Assembly (NCBI GenBank): GCA_009773735.1
Contig: WSYG01000001.1
Coordinates: forward strand, 41,897-105,896
Length of the DNA stretch: 64,000 nucleotides
Direction of reading: 5' to 3'
Source: Erysipelotrichaceae bacterium
Lineage (GTDB): Bacteria > Bacillota_I > Bacilli_A > Erysipelotrichales > Erysipelotrichaceae
Made by a program: the position numbers and the translations under genes. Positions 47,241-57,724 of the stretch are shown here, piece by piece. Below the pieces are notes generated by a model. That model saw only the letters and a program-made list of their open reading frames with translations. It did not search any database and had not been told where the DNA came from. The number at the start of each line of letters is the position of its first letter. The first letter of the stretch is position 1.

Positions 47241-49832
47241 TTATTTTCCGTTAAGTTTGAGTAACTTAGCAACTTCAACAACCACGATCGGCATCAATGA
47301 TAAAGCGATGATGACTTCCCAGTGTTCAAAGTCAATCGGGACTACTTTAAATAAAGTATTGACTCCTGGAATAAACAAGACTGCCATCATCATCCCAACA
47401 TTGATCACAGTGGCACCAATCAACCATTTGTTGATGAAGAATGAACCTACGACAGATTTGGAATTGGAGTGAATATTGTATGAATGGGCCAATTGACTAA
47501 AGGCCAAAACACTAAAGGCCATAGATCGTCCGAGTTCTAGTGATCCTTCGATCCATAATCCACCTGATCCATATAAGTAGGCAAATATGGTTAAACCACC
47601 AATCATGAGTCCTTGATAAGAGATACGATAAACCATGGATTTATTTAATAATGATGTATCGCGATTAGGCAATCTTTTCATGATGCCGCTTTGTGCAGGA
47701 TCTACACCAAGCGCTAAAGCAGGAAGACTATCCGTAACAAGATTGATCCATAAGATATGAATAGGCAGTAAAGGTGAATCCCAGTTTAAGATGGTTGCGA
47801 TCAATAAGACCGACAATTCTCCAACATTACAGGATAGTAGATAACTTATTGCTTTACTGATGTTGTCTCGTATACGACGTCCTTCTTCGACTGCATGCAC
47901 GACTGTGGCGAAGTTATCATCTGCCAAGACCATATCAGATGCCCCTTTGGCAACTTCAGTCCCTACGATGCCCATAGCCGCTCCAATGTCGGATTTCTTT
48001 AAAGCTGGAGCATCATTGACACCATCTCCAGTCATCGCTACAATTTCACCATGCTTTTTCCAAGCATCGATGATGCGCATCTTATGTTCAGGAGATACTC
48101 TGGCATACACAACGATTTGTTTGACTTGATCAAATAGATCTTGATCGCTCATTTCATCGAGTTCATTGCCGGTAACGACACGATCTCCTTCCAACATCAA
48201 ACCAATCTGACGTCCAATCGCTTCAGCTGTTGTTTTATGATCACCTGTAATCATGATCGGACGTATGCCTGCACTGCGACATTCTTCTATGGCAACCTTG
48301 ACTTCTTCTCGAGGTGGATCGATCATTCCCATAAGCCCCACAAATGTCATGTGTGCTTCAACAGATTGATCGCCATCCTTAATGACCTCATTGAGTTCAC
48401 GCTTCGCTAAAGCCAAAACACGCAAAGCTCTGCGTCCCATGTCTTCATTGGCATTTTGAATGTTTTGTCGATCTTCATCTGTAATTGGACGTTTTTGTGA
48501 CCCAGAAGCGATATGTGTTACACCCGCTAAGATTTCATCGACTCCGCCTTTGATGTAGGCGATAAATTTATCTTCAACTTGATGAACCGTTGTCATTTTC
48601 TTACGACCAGAATCAAAAGGTACTTCAGCTACTCGTGGATAACTTTCCTCAATCATCTGTTGATCCATATCTGACTTAATGGCCCATTCAGAAAGTGCTG
48701 TTTCAGTTGGATCGCCAACCCAAGAACCATCGATCAAACGAGCATCATTACATAAGAAAGCCCCTTTTCTTAATTCCCTAAGATTATCCTCATGACTGAT
48801 CCAATAATCAGTAACCGTCATTTTATTTTGAGTCAAGGTCCCAGTTTTATCGGAACATATGATGGTTGCCCCACCTAAAGTCTCAACACTGGACAAATTG
48901 CGTATGATCGCATTGCGTTTCGCCATACGTTGAACACCCATCGCCATAACGATGGTTGCGACGGCAGGTAAACTTTCCGGAATGACTGCTACTGCTAAAG
49001 AAACAGAAGTCAAGAATAACTCCAAGATTTCTCTTTGATTGATTAGACCAATTACGAAAATCAAGACGACTGAAACCACAGCCCCAACACCCAATACTTT
49101 TCCTAAATGATCCAGTTTTTTCTGTAAAGGCGTTTGTTCATTGGGAGTTCCTGTCAACATTTTCGCGATTTTGCCGACTTCTGTATCCATGCCTACACCG
49201 ATGACCAAACCTGTTGCCCGTCCATAAGTAACATTGGATGAGGCATATGCCATATTTTTACGATCACCTAAAGATGCATTTTCAGATAAGATCAATTCAG
49301 CTGATTTATCAACCGGGACAGATTCTCCAGTCAATGAAGATTCCTGGATTTGCGTACTGGATGTTTTGATCAAACGAACATCAGCCGCAACTTTATCACC
49401 TGCTTCAAGCATTAATATATCGCCTACCACAACATCCTTTGAAGGAATAATTGTTTCTTGCGCATTGCGTCTTACTTTCGCCATTGGCGCAGACATTTCT
49501 TTTAATGCAGCCAAAGCTTTCTCAGCTTTATTTTCTTGCAGGATGCCTAGTAGTGCATTAAGAATAACGATGGCCATGATGATCATCGCATCTGTAACTT
49601 CACCTAAAAAACCAGAGATGACAGCTGCCGCAATCAAAATCAAGATCATCGCATTGTTGAATTGTTCAAGCAATAGGATAAAAAACGATTTCTTCTTGCC
49701 TTCATCAAGTTGGTTTTCACCATTGTCTTGTCTTGACTTTAAAACTTGATCAGAATTAAGTCCTTGTTGGACATCGATTTCTGATAATACATCGATCAAC
49801 TTCTTTTCATGCCATTTTACTTGTTTACTCAT
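47241..49832 (-). CDS. P2-type cation-transporting ATPase (annotatable as Ca2+-ATPase; Mn2+ efflux likely from leader)
   Basis: ICSDKTGTLTQNKMTVTD, AVIPESLPAVATIVMAMGVQRMAKR, MTGDGVNDAPALKKSDIG. Confidence 0.93.
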   Translation of the reverse strand: MSKQVKWHEKKLIDVLSEIDVQQGLNSDQVLKSRQDNGENQLDEGKKKSFFILLLEQFNNAMILILIAAAVISGFLGEVTDAMIIMAIVILNALLGILQENKAEKALAALKEMSAPMAKVRRNAQETIIPSKDVVVGDILMLEAGDKVAADVRLIKTSSTQIQESSLTGESVPVDKSAELILSENASLGDRKNMAYASSNVTYGRATGLVIGVGMDTEVGKIAKMLTGTPNEQTPLQKKLDHLGKVLGVGAVVSVVLIFVIGLINQREILELFLTSVSLAVAVIPESLPAVATIVMAMGVQRMAKRNAIIRNLSSVETLGGATIICSDKTGTLTQNKMTVTDYWISHEDNLRELRKGAFLCNDARLIDGSWVGDPTETALSEWAIKSDMDQQMIEESYPRVAEVPFDSGRKKMTTVHQVEDKFIAYIKGGVDEILAGVTHIASGSQKRPITDEDRQNIQNANEDMGRRALRVLALAKRELNEVIKDGDQSVEAHMTFVGLMGMIDPPREEVKVAIEECRSAGIRPIMITGDHKTTAEAIGRQIGLMLEGDRVVTGNELDEMSDQDLFDQVKQIVVYARVSPEHKMRIIDAWKKHGEIVAMTGDGVNDAPALKKSDIGAAMGIVGTEVAKGASDMVLADDNFATVVHAVEEGRRIRDNISKAISYLLSCNVGELSVLLIATILNWDSPLLPIHILWINLVTDSLPALALGVDPAQSGIMKRLPNRDTSLLNKSMVYRISYQGLMIGGLTIFAYLYGSGGLWIEGSLELGRSMAFSVLAFSQLAHSYNIHSNSKSVVGSFFINKWLIGATVINVGMMMAVLFIPGVNTLFKVVPIDFEHWEVIIALSLMPIVVVEVAKLLKLNGK

Positions 49833-49856
49833 ATTGCTCCTTGATGGTCTAAAAAT

Positions 49857-49967
49857 AAAAGACCTTACCCCAAAAAAAATGATAAAGTCTTGAGATTTTG
49901 ATACGTCCGGACCTAAGTCGTGTTGACGAAACGGATCACCTTTACGGCCTCTACTCCCTTTAGCGAT
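49857..49967 (-). ncRNA. yybP-ykoY (Mn2+) riboswitch-like leader with terminator
   Basis: Minus strand: CTAAAGGGAGTAG...TTTCGTCAACACG...CTCAAGACTTTATC (P1 TAAAG/CTTTA), then AAGACTTTATC/GGTAAGGTCTT terminator and T-rich tail. Confidence 0.85.
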
Positions 49968-49970
49968 TCC

Positions 49971-49999
49971 ATATTATCATTTTTACATGTTTTAGTCAA
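49971..49999 (-). promoter_or_regulatory. Sigma-A-like promoter of P-type ATPase leader
   Basis: TTGACT-17 nt-TAATAT just upstream of the aptamer. Confidence 0.7.
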
Positions 50000-50108
50000 T
50001 TTTCACATGATTAAATAACCACATTTTTCCCACTTATTGTGTTTGCAAATGACCAAAAAAGCATAAGATTAAAGCAAGAGCAGTTCAACATAAGAAAGGT
50101 TAAGTACA

Positions 50109-51581
50109 ATGGCCGACTTGAAAAAATTGACGATTTTGCATTCGAATGATATGCACGGAGATTTTTTGTCTAAGGATAATAATGCACAACTGGTAGGTGG
50201 AGTCAGTATGCTGTCTGGTTACGTTTCAAAAGTACGTGAAGAAGAAGAAAGTGTACTCTATTGTATTGCGGGAGATATGCTACAAGGATCACTGATCGAC
50301 AGTGAATTCAAAGGCATCTCTACGATGGAAATCATGAATTATATCGCACCTGATATCGCATGTGTTGGAAATCATGAAGTAGATTATGGATTGCCGCACT
50401 TGTTGTTTCTGGAAAAATATGCCAAGTTTCCTATAATATCAGCCAATTTCTATTTAAAAAATCAAAACACGAGATTATTGAACTCGCATAAATTAATTGA
50501 GATCGATGGGATCAAAATCTTGGTCATTGGGATATTGACCGAATCGATCTTAGATTCCTTAAAGTTAGATAAGTTGATTTCAACATTTGTCGACATCAAA
50601 GATGCAGCTAAAGAAGTAGGTAAAATTTGTGACAGTTATAAGACGACTGATGTTGATTTAACACTCTTGTTAACGCATATCGGCTTCGAGAACGATTGTA
50701 CATTGGCAAGCTTGTTGGATCCGTTATGGGGTGTCGATGTGATCATTGGGGGACATTCTCACACCATATTAGAGTCACCTGCAGAAATCAATCAGATTCT
50801 CATCACGCAAGCTGGAGTAGGCACAGCTCAAATCGGACGTTTTGATTTGATCATCGATAAAGATCTCAATAAAGTCGATCGTTATACTTGGAAACTGATT
50901 CCAATCACCCCTGAGCATTGTCCAAGAGATCCTATACTAGAAAGCGTGATCCTTCGTTTTAAAGACCAGGTTGATGAAAAATATGGTCGCATCTTAACCC
51001 ATTTGGCACGTAAATTAACCCATCCCAAGCGTGAACAAGAATCAGAACTTGGTAATTTACTGTCAGATATCGCTAAAGAAATGTTAGGCTTGGATTTAAT
51101 GATGCTGGGGGCTGGAGCCATTCGCAAAACAGAACTCGGTCCAATCGTCACAGTCGCCGATTTAGTTACTTTACTTCCTTATGCAGAAGCCGTACATCAA
51201 ATCCAACTCACGGGAAATCAACTGATTCAAGCCTTTGAGTTCATTTTGAGACCTGAACGATGCAATCCTACCTTTGAACACTATCAGTTAAGCAAAGGAA
51301 CAACCATCATTTATGATCAAAGTCAACATAAAATCGTAAAATTCGATCTCAACCACAAAACAGTTGAACCCAATCATCTCTATAAAGTAGGTTTACAAAC
51401 TTTTCATCTCAGTAACTTAGATAAGTTTCTAGGGCTGGATCAAGCCGAAATCTTCAAAAACGCTAAACCACTTGTGCTTTGTACCTCTCTAAACAACATC
51501 ATTGAAGAATATCTTATGACCCACACCAATTTAAAATCTAAAGTAGAAGGTAGAATCCAACGCATCAATCAACCCAATTGA
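50109..51581 (+). CDS. 5'-nucleotidase / 2',3'-cyclic phosphodiesterase family (UshA-like), no signal peptide
   Basis: LTILHSNDMHGDF, CVGNHEVDYGLPHL, VDVIIGGHSHTIL, ESELGNLLSDI. Confidence 0.88.
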   Translation: MADLKKLTILHSNDMHGDFLSKDNNAQLVGGVSMLSGYVSKVREEEESVLYCIAGDMLQGSLIDSEFKGISTMEIMNYIAPDIACVGNHEVDYGLPHLLFLEKYAKFPIISANFYLKNQNTRLLNSHKLIEIDGIKILVIGILTESILDSLKLDKLISTFVDIKDAAKEVGKICDSYKTTDVDLTLLLTHIGFENDCTLASLLDPLWGVDVIIGGHSHTILESPAEINQILITQAGVGTAQIGRFDLIIDKDLNKVDRYTWKLIPITPEHCPRDPILESVILRFKDQVDEKYGRILTHLARKLTHPKREQESELGNLLSDIAKEMLGLDLMMLGAGAIRKTELGPIVTVADLVTLLPYAEAVHQIQLTGNQLIQAFEFILRPERCNPTFEHYQLSKGTTIIYDQSQHKIVKFDLNHKTVEPNHLYKVGLQTFHLSNLDKFLGLDQAEIFKNAKPLVLCTSLNNIIEEYLMTHTNLKSKVEGRIQRINQPN

Positions 51582-51659
51582 AGATTATCTGATGATGTAT
51601 TTGGCTTGATTTTACAATTCTAAAACGTCATAGTACGATTAGAAAGAAGATGGAAAAAC

Positions 51660-52091
51660 ATGACCAAATCAAACAGAAAATCAATAACGATAGAAACCGT
51701 GATCTCAGCTTCTCTGGATAAAGCTTGGGAAGTTTGGACAACACCCATGCATATCGTTAAATGGAATCATGCCTCAGAAGATTGGCATACAACACATGCG
51801 ACAAATGATTTAAAAGTCGGTGGTAAGTTTAACTATAGAATGGAAGCAAAGAATGGAAATGTAGGGTTTGATTTTTGGGGAATTTATGATGAGATCCACT
51901 TTCATCAAATCATAAGAAGCACATTAGGAGATGATCGCAAGATGGAAGTTCGTTTCTTCCAAGAAGGTTCAAAGATTAGAGTCGTTGAGTCTTTTGAGAT
52001 TGAAGATGAGAATTCTGAAGAACTTCAAAGAAAAGGATGGCAAGCCATACTTGATCATTTCAAATCGTACACGGAATCATTAAACAACTAA
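51660..52091 (+). CDS. SRPBCC/AHSA1-like protein
   Basis: TIETVISASLDKAWEVWTTPMHIVKWNHASEDWHTTHATNDLKVGGKFNYRMEAKNG. Confidence 0.9.
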   Translation: MTKSNRKSITIETVISASLDKAWEVWTTPMHIVKWNHASEDWHTTHATNDLKVGGKFNYRMEAKNGNVGFDFWGIYDEIHFHQIIRSTLGDDRKMEVRFFQEGSKIRVVESFEIEDENSEELQRKGWQAILDHFKSYTESLNN

Positions 52092-52103
52092 AGGAGCTAA
52101 ACA

Positions 52104-52529
52104 ATGATCCAATTCATGAACTATATTGATTTTAATGGGAATGCGTTAGCTGCAGTTGAATTCTACACAGAAGTATTTAAGCTTGATAAACCAAAAATGT
52201 TTCTGTATAAAGATGTCCCAACGCACAGTCCTACAACCCCTGAAACCGAGAATTTGATCGCACATGCCAATTTAAAAATCGGAGATTTTACTTTAATGTT
52301 TTCAGATACTCCACCAGGCAAACCTGTCAAGATCGGTGAAAACCTTACCTTGTTTGTACAATTCGATAATCTAGATGAACAAAAAGCTGTTTATGATAAA
52401 CTCAAAGTCAACGCTAGAGTCATCATTCCTTTATCAGAAACTTATTGGAGTAAGTCATATACCTATTTGATCGATCAATTTGAGATAGGTTGGCAACTTG
52501 ATTATGTTGAGCCTGAGAAACAAATATGA
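52104..52529 (+). CDS. VOC family protein, PhnB-like
   Basis: FMNYIDFNGNALAAVEFYTEVFKLDKPKMFLYKD. Confidence 0.85.
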   Translation: MIQFMNYIDFNGNALAAVEFYTEVFKLDKPKMFLYKDVPTHSPTTPETENLIAHANLKIGDFTLMFSDTPPGKPVKIGENLTLFVQFDNLDEQKAVYDKLKVNARVIIPLSETYWSKSYTYLIDQFEIGWQLDYVEPEKQI

Positions 52530-52972
52530 ATAAGATCACCCCTTTTCTTTGGTTTGATCATCAAGCCAAAGAAGCTGTAGATTTCTATGTTTCCATATTT
52601 CCAAACGCTAAGATCATCGATGAATCTTCCAATAGTGACGATATTCAATCCATATCATTCGAGTTGTTCAACCAACGTTTCATAGCCTTCAATGGAGGAC
52701 CTTACGCAAGTTTTTCCCCAGCGATTTCGATGTATGTCGACTGTGAAAACCAAGAAGAAGTAGATTCCTATTGGGATAGACTAGCCGTTGGAGGCAAGAT
52801 TGAACAATGCGGATGGCTTAGTGATAAATATGGTCTCACTTGGCAGATCATTCCTAATATCTTGTTTGATTGTTTAAATCATCCTGATCCGATCAAAGCT
52901 CAAAAAGCCATGGATGCGATGTTGAAGATGACTAAAATTAATGTGAATGAACTCTTAGATGCAATAAAATAA
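52526..52972 (+). CDS. VOC family protein (3-demethylubiquinone-methyltransferase-like fold)
   Basis: ITPFLWFDHQAKEAVDFYVSIFPNAKI, FNGGPYASFSPAISMYVDC, CGWLSDKYGLTWQIIP. Confidence 0.88.
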   Translation: MNKITPFLWFDHQAKEAVDFYVSIFPNAKIIDESSNSDDIQSISFELFNQRFIAFNGGPYASFSPAISMYVDCENQEEVDSYWDRLAVGGKIEQCGWLSDKYGLTWQIIPNILFDCLNHPDPIKAQKAMDAMLKMTKINVNELLDAIK

Positions 52973-53087
52973 GGATGTCGAAAGACATTCTTATTCGTAT
53001 ACAAAACAATAAGCTAACCTGCAGTCGACTATTTACCCAGACATATTCACATATGTTATAGTTTCTATAGCATATAAGGAGAAACCT

Positions 53088-54419
53088 ATGTTAGAACACC
53101 ATGCGTGGATACATTTTGCCCCTGAATTGGTTTTGGAATGGAAGCAAGCACAAGACGAAGGCAGAGATGTCAAACTTTTACGTGCCATATGTGAAGAGGT
53201 CGCAAAGCGAAGCATCACTGAAAATAAAACAGAAGTCGCTATAGCCATAAAGGCTCAGTTAGATAATGCCCCTATGATCAAAGGCTACCCTTTTATCGAA
53301 CCATCTGATTATCCAGGAATCCAATCCGCAAAACCCAATAGAAGACATAAGTTTTCAGTACAGCTGTCTGATGAAATCTTGTTTGATAAAATTAAAGGAG
53401 CTTGGATAGGACGCATCAGTGGTTGTTTATTGGGTAAACCTGTTGAAGGATGGCTCAGCAAGGATTTAAACAAACTGCTTAAAGACAGTGCAAATTATCC
53501 CATGGACAGATACATCAAACTAAGTGAGTTAACCCCGGAGTGGGTCAAAAAAGCAGATCCTACTCGCGCATGGGCAGATACACTGACAGGTTTTGCGCCG
53601 ATCGATGATGATACCAATTACACTGTTTTAGCATTAAAGCTGGTTCAAACTTATGGTAAAGATTTTAGACCCAATGATGTTTTAGAAGCTTGGTTGACAT
53701 GGATGCCCATGCTGGCGACATGTACTGCTGAACGTGTTGCCTACCGAAATGCTTCAATGGGATTATTGGCTCCCGAAACCGCAACCACCATGAACCCCTA
53801 TCGTGAATGGATTGGGGCTCAAATCAGAGCTGATTTCTTTGGATATATCAATGTTGGTGATCCTGATCTAGCGGCTGAAATGGCTTTTAGAGACGCCAGT
53901 ATTTCGCACATCAAAAATGGGATCTATGGTGAAATGTTGATGGCTGCCATGATTGCAGCAGCTGCCGTTAGTGATGATCTTTTGACCATCATCGAAGCAG
54001 GACTAGATGAGATTCCTGCTCGCTGTCGTTTACGCGGAGACATCCAGGCAGTTTTAAGTCATCATAGAGAACAAAAATCTTATGATGAAACGATTGCCTT
54101 GATCCATAAACTTTATGACGAAACAAGTGGCCATGGATGGTGTCATACCAATCCCAATGCGATGATCGTAGTTACAGCATTGTTGTATGGAAACAAGGAT
54201 TTCTCAAAGAGCTTAGGAATGTCTGTTCAAGCAGGATTTGATACAGACTGTAATGGAGCAACCCTAGGTTCACTACTAGGCATGTTGTTGGGAGCTCAAA
54301 GTATCCCAGACGAATGGATCCAGCCTCATCAAAATACCTTAGCAACCTCATTGATTGGTTTCAATAGTGTCACTGTGGATGAGTTGGTACAAGAAACGCT
54401 ATCTATACTCAAAAAATAA
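53088..54419 (+). CDS. ADP-ribosylglycohydrolase family protein
   Basis: IKGAWIGRISGCLLGKPVEG, PIDDDTNYTVLALKLV, QAGFDTDCNGATLGSLLGMLLGA. Confidence 0.9.
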   Translation: MLEHHAWIHFAPELVLEWKQAQDEGRDVKLLRAICEEVAKRSITENKTEVAIAIKAQLDNAPMIKGYPFIEPSDYPGIQSAKPNRRHKFSVQLSDEILFDKIKGAWIGRISGCLLGKPVEGWLSKDLNKLLKDSANYPMDRYIKLSELTPEWVKKADPTRAWADTLTGFAPIDDDTNYTVLALKLVQTYGKDFRPNDVLEAWLTWMPMLATCTAERVAYRNASMGLLAPETATTMNPYREWIGAQIRADFFGYINVGDPDLAAEMAFRDASISHIKNGIYGEMLMAAMIAAAAVSDDLLTIIEAGLDEIPARCRLRGDIQAVLSHHREQKSYDETIALIHKLYDETSGHGWCHTNPNAMIVVTALLYGNKDFSKSLGMSVQAGFDTDCNGATLGSLLGMLLGAQSIPDEWIQPHQNTLATSLIGFNSVTVDELVQETLSILKK

Positions 54420-54439
54420 GACCACTTGGTGGTCTTTTT
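54418..54439. terminator. Terminator between convergent genes
   Basis: AAGACCAC-TTG-GTGGTCTTTTT. Confidence 0.65.
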
Positions 54440-55634
54440 ACTCTTCAAATTTCAACATATGACTTAGTTTATTTTGCTTTGTCTTTAAATAAAGCTCATT
54501 TTTTTCATTATGATTGAGTTGTATTGGAAGTCTCTCAGAGATTTCGATCCCATAACCAGATAAACCTACCAATTTACGAGGATTGTTGGTCATAAGTCGT
54601 AATTGTTTGATGTTTAGATCGGCTAAGATTTGAGCCCCAATTCCATAGTCACGCATATCTGCCGCAAAACCCAACGCAAGATTGGCTTCAACGGTATCTA
54701 GACCTTGATCTTGTAGCGCATAAGCACGAATCTTATTGATCAATCCAATACCACGGCCTTCTTGTCTCATATATAAGAGCACACCTCGGCCTTCTTTTTC
54801 AATCGCTTTCATGGCCGCATCGAATTGTTGACCACAGTCACATCTCAGTGAACCAAACGCATCACCGGTCAAACATTCACTATGTACTCTAATTAAAACA
54901 GGTTCTCCATTGCTGACATCCCCTTTAACCAATGCGACATGATGTTCTTTGGTTAGGGTATTTTCATATCCGATGATCGTAAAGTTGCCATAACGTGTGG
55001 GCATTTTAGCACTGGATGCTCGTTTGATGATCGATTCTCGTTGACGACGATGGGCAATCAAATCTTCGATCTTGATGATCTGTAAGCCTTCTTTTTCTGC
55101 CAATCCAACTAATTCTTCATGATTATAGCGCGTGCCATCTTCATGTGCGATCTCACTGACCAAACCTACAGGTCTTAAATTCGCCAAACGAGCCAAGTCG
55201 ACTGAAGCTTCAATATGACCTACTCTTTTTAAGACACCCCCAAAATGAGCCTGAGTGATGTAGATATGTCCAGGTTGAACAAAATCATTGATTGTAGAAT
55301 TGTAATCTGCCAACTTTTGAATTGTTTTTAGTCGTGCTTTTAGACTTTGATTACCCAATACGCTTTTTTCTTCGATCGATACAGAATTGACAACCAAATA
55401 AGTATGGTCATCTAAACTGGCTTGAAAACCGAGATCTAATAAACGAGATGCCTCCAAAGCCACATGTAAGGTCAAATGACCAACTTGTTCAAACAGAGCT
55501 AAATTATTCGCTGAACCCTTTTCTGCAGCCATGATCAGATGTGCTTTTGACTCAGGCGAATCATCATCCAAAATGATGATGGGGTTACCCATAGTGGTTG
55601 CTTGAATGGCACTGGGAATGGTATTGAATTTCAT
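54438..55634 (-). CDS. RibBA-like: DHBP-synthase-like domain plus GTP cyclohydrolase II
   Basis: [53 protein letters not shown]-terminal RibB-like domain with altered catalytic motif. Confidence 0.88.
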   Translation of the reverse strand: MKFNTIPSAIQATTMGNPIIILDDDSPESKAHLIMAAEKGSANNLALFEQVGHLTLHVALEASRLLDLGFQASLDDHTYLVVNSVSIEEKSVLGNQSLKARLKTIQKLADYNSTINDFVQPGHIYITQAHFGGVLKRVGHIEASVDLARLANLRPVGLVSEIAHEDGTRYNHEELVGLAEKEGLQIIKIEDLIAHRRQRESIIKRASSAKMPTRYGNFTIIGYENTLTKEHHVALVKGDVSNGEPVLIRVHSECLTGDAFGSLRCDCGQQFDAAMKAIEKEGRGVLLYMRQEGRGIGLINKIRAYALQDQGLDTVEANLALGFAADMRDYGIGAQILADLNIKQLRLMTNNPRKLVGLSGYGIEISERLPIQLNHNEKNELYLKTKQNKLSHMLKFEE

Positions 55635-55741
55635 TTTGTTCTCCCTATCGTTGATACTTCCATTAAAAGGTTAACGCATATATGATTTGTAATATATAAT
55701 TTTGCCCAAGAATCATTGTTTAACCTAAATCCTATAAGAAT

Positions 55742-55768
55742 AAATGCCCAATTAAAACCTGGGCATTT
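55742..55768 (-). terminator. Terminator after ABC transporter gene
   Basis: AAATGCCCA-N9-TGGGCATTT stem. Confidence 0.65.
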
Positions 55769-55771
55769 ATT

Positions 55772-57613
55772 TTAAGATTGATTTATAAGTTCAGCTTCTA
55801 TGTTAACTTCATTTGCCTTGATTTGAGCCTTAAACTGGGTTTCATATAAGTGAGCATACAATCCGTTTAACTTTAGTAATTCTTCATGTTTGCCTTGCTC
55901 AAGCAATACGCCTTTATCAAGCACAATGATGTTGTCAGCCATTAGAATGGTTGATAAACGATGAGCGATTACGATGCTTGTTCGTCCAATCAAGAGAGGT
56001 CCCATAGCTTTTTGGATGTATTCTTCAGATACGGAATCCAAAGACGATGTCGCTTCATCAAGGATAATGATCCTAGGGTTTTTCAATATGACACGGGCAA
56101 TCGATAATCGTTGTTTTTCACCGCCAGATAATTTAATTCCGCGATTTCCAACAATGGTATCATAACCTTCGGGTAAAGTACTGATGAAATCATGAATATA
56201 GGCTGCTTGACACGCTTTGATCATCTCGTCTTGTGTTGCATCTGATTTGCTGTATAAAAGATTGTCTTTGATGGAGGCATTAAACAGATAAGGCTCCTGC
56301 ATTACAATTCCAATGTGTGATCTTAATGATTCTAGTGTCACGTCTTTAATGCTGATCCCATCTACATTCACAATTCCAGATATGACATCATAAAGCCTAG
56401 GGATCAGGTTGGTGATCGTTGTTTTACCGGCACCACTAGGACCCACCAAAGCTGTAATCGTTGAAGGATAAGCTTTAAATGAGATGTCATGCAGGATTGG
56501 TTGATTGACATTATAGGAAAAATTTACATGATCGAATTCGATCAAACCTGCTTGAATGGGTAAATCTATCGCATTGTCTTTATCTTTCACTTCTTGATCT
56601 TGATCCAGGTATTCAAAGATACGGCCAAATAAAGCAAAGGATCTGGTCACATCGATATGAATGTTTGAGAGTTGGGTAACAGGTCCATACAATCGACTCA
56701 ACAACGCAACGAAGGCAATGATGCTCCCTACTGTCAATTCCCCTTGAATCAAAAGATAACCACCATAGAAGTAAACCAACATCGGTCCAATCGTCATAAA
56801 AATCTGAATCGTCATCATAAACCAACGACCCACCAATGATTCACGAAGTTGTAGCTTTATAAGATCTTTATTGGCTTTCTCAAAATGAAGTTTCTCTTGT
56901 CTTTCTTTCGTAAAGATTTTCATCAAAATCAAACCTGAGATACCTAACGTTTCTTGGATGATTTGATTGAGTTCACTGGCTTTTTCCTGTGACTTCAAAG
57001 CAACCTTCCATCTTACTTTCCCTACTTTTCGGGTAGGAAAGATAAATAAAGGCAAGACCACCATACTCAGCAAGGCTAATTTCCAATTCATATTAAACAA
57101 AACCAAGGCCGTGGTCAGTAGAGTAAAGGATGAATTTAGGGCATTGACGATCGTAGAATTAAAAATATCCTGGATCCCATCGATATCGGTACCCATCCGG
57201 GTCGTGATTTCACCAGGTTTAGCCATCGTAAAGAAATTAAGCGACATGCCTTGAAGATGATGATACATTTTGTTTTTAATGTTGAAGATGATGTGTTTTG
57301 AGATCCAAGAATTCAGATAACTTTGACCTACTTGGATCAAGTTGATTAGAATCGTTGTTGAAATCGAAATCATAACTAAGATACCTAGCATTTGGATATC
57401 TTTTTTAGGCAAAGCAACATCAATGATGTTTTTTAGCAAAAGTGACGGAATCAGATTTAAGATCGACATCACCAGAATCATAAAGATCGTCAAACTTAAT
57501 TGAAACATATACGGTTTAAAATGACTTAGGATACGTAAAAGGATCTTCTTTGAGATTTCTGGTGCTTTGTCATTTTCGCTGACATATCGTATTCTGCCTA
57601 AACCTGCTGGCAT
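55772..57613 (-). CDS. ABC transporter, fused permease-ATPase (MsbA/LmrA-like)
   Basis: GPSGAGKTTITNLIPRLYD Walker A, LSGGEKQRLSIARVIL, IIILDEATSSLDSVSE; N-terminal TM domain. Confidence 0.93.
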   Translation of the reverse strand: MPAGLGRIRYVSENDKAPEISKKILLRILSHFKPYMFQLSLTIFMILVMSILNLIPSLLLKNIIDVALPKKDIQMLGILVMISISTTILINLIQVGQSYLNSWISKHIIFNIKNKMYHHLQGMSLNFFTMAKPGEITTRMGTDIDGIQDIFNSTIVNALNSSFTLLTTALVLFNMNWKLALLSMVVLPLFIFPTRKVGKVRWKVALKSQEKASELNQIIQETLGISGLILMKIFTKERQEKLHFEKANKDLIKLQLRESLVGRWFMMTIQIFMTIGPMLVYFYGGYLLIQGELTVGSIIAFVALLSRLYGPVTQLSNIHIDVTRSFALFGRIFEYLDQDQEVKDKDNAIDLPIQAGLIEFDHVNFSYNVNQPILHDISFKAYPSTITALVGPSGAGKTTITNLIPRLYDVISGIVNVDGISIKDVTLESLRSHIGIVMQEPYLFNASIKDNLLYSKSDATQDEMIKACQAAYIHDFISTLPEGYDTIVGNRGIKLSGGEKQRLSIARVILKNPRIIILDEATSSLDSVSEEYIQKAMGPLLIGRTSIVIAHRLSTILMADNIIVLDKGVLLEQGKHEELLKLNGLYAHLYETQFKAQIKANEVNIEAELINQS

Positions 57614-57724
57614 TGTTACACCTCCAGTGGGTATACCTTATCCATACTACGAGGGGATGATTTGATCATCCTTTCTAATTCCATTAAGTCATCAAGAAAA
57701 ACAAGCAGAAAACTGCTTGGTTGA

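Noticed and set aside
49234-49749. 171-aa plus-strand ORF opposite the P-type ATPase
   Set aside because: Long but fully antisense to a canonical ATPase reading frame; composition is a reverse-complement artefact.
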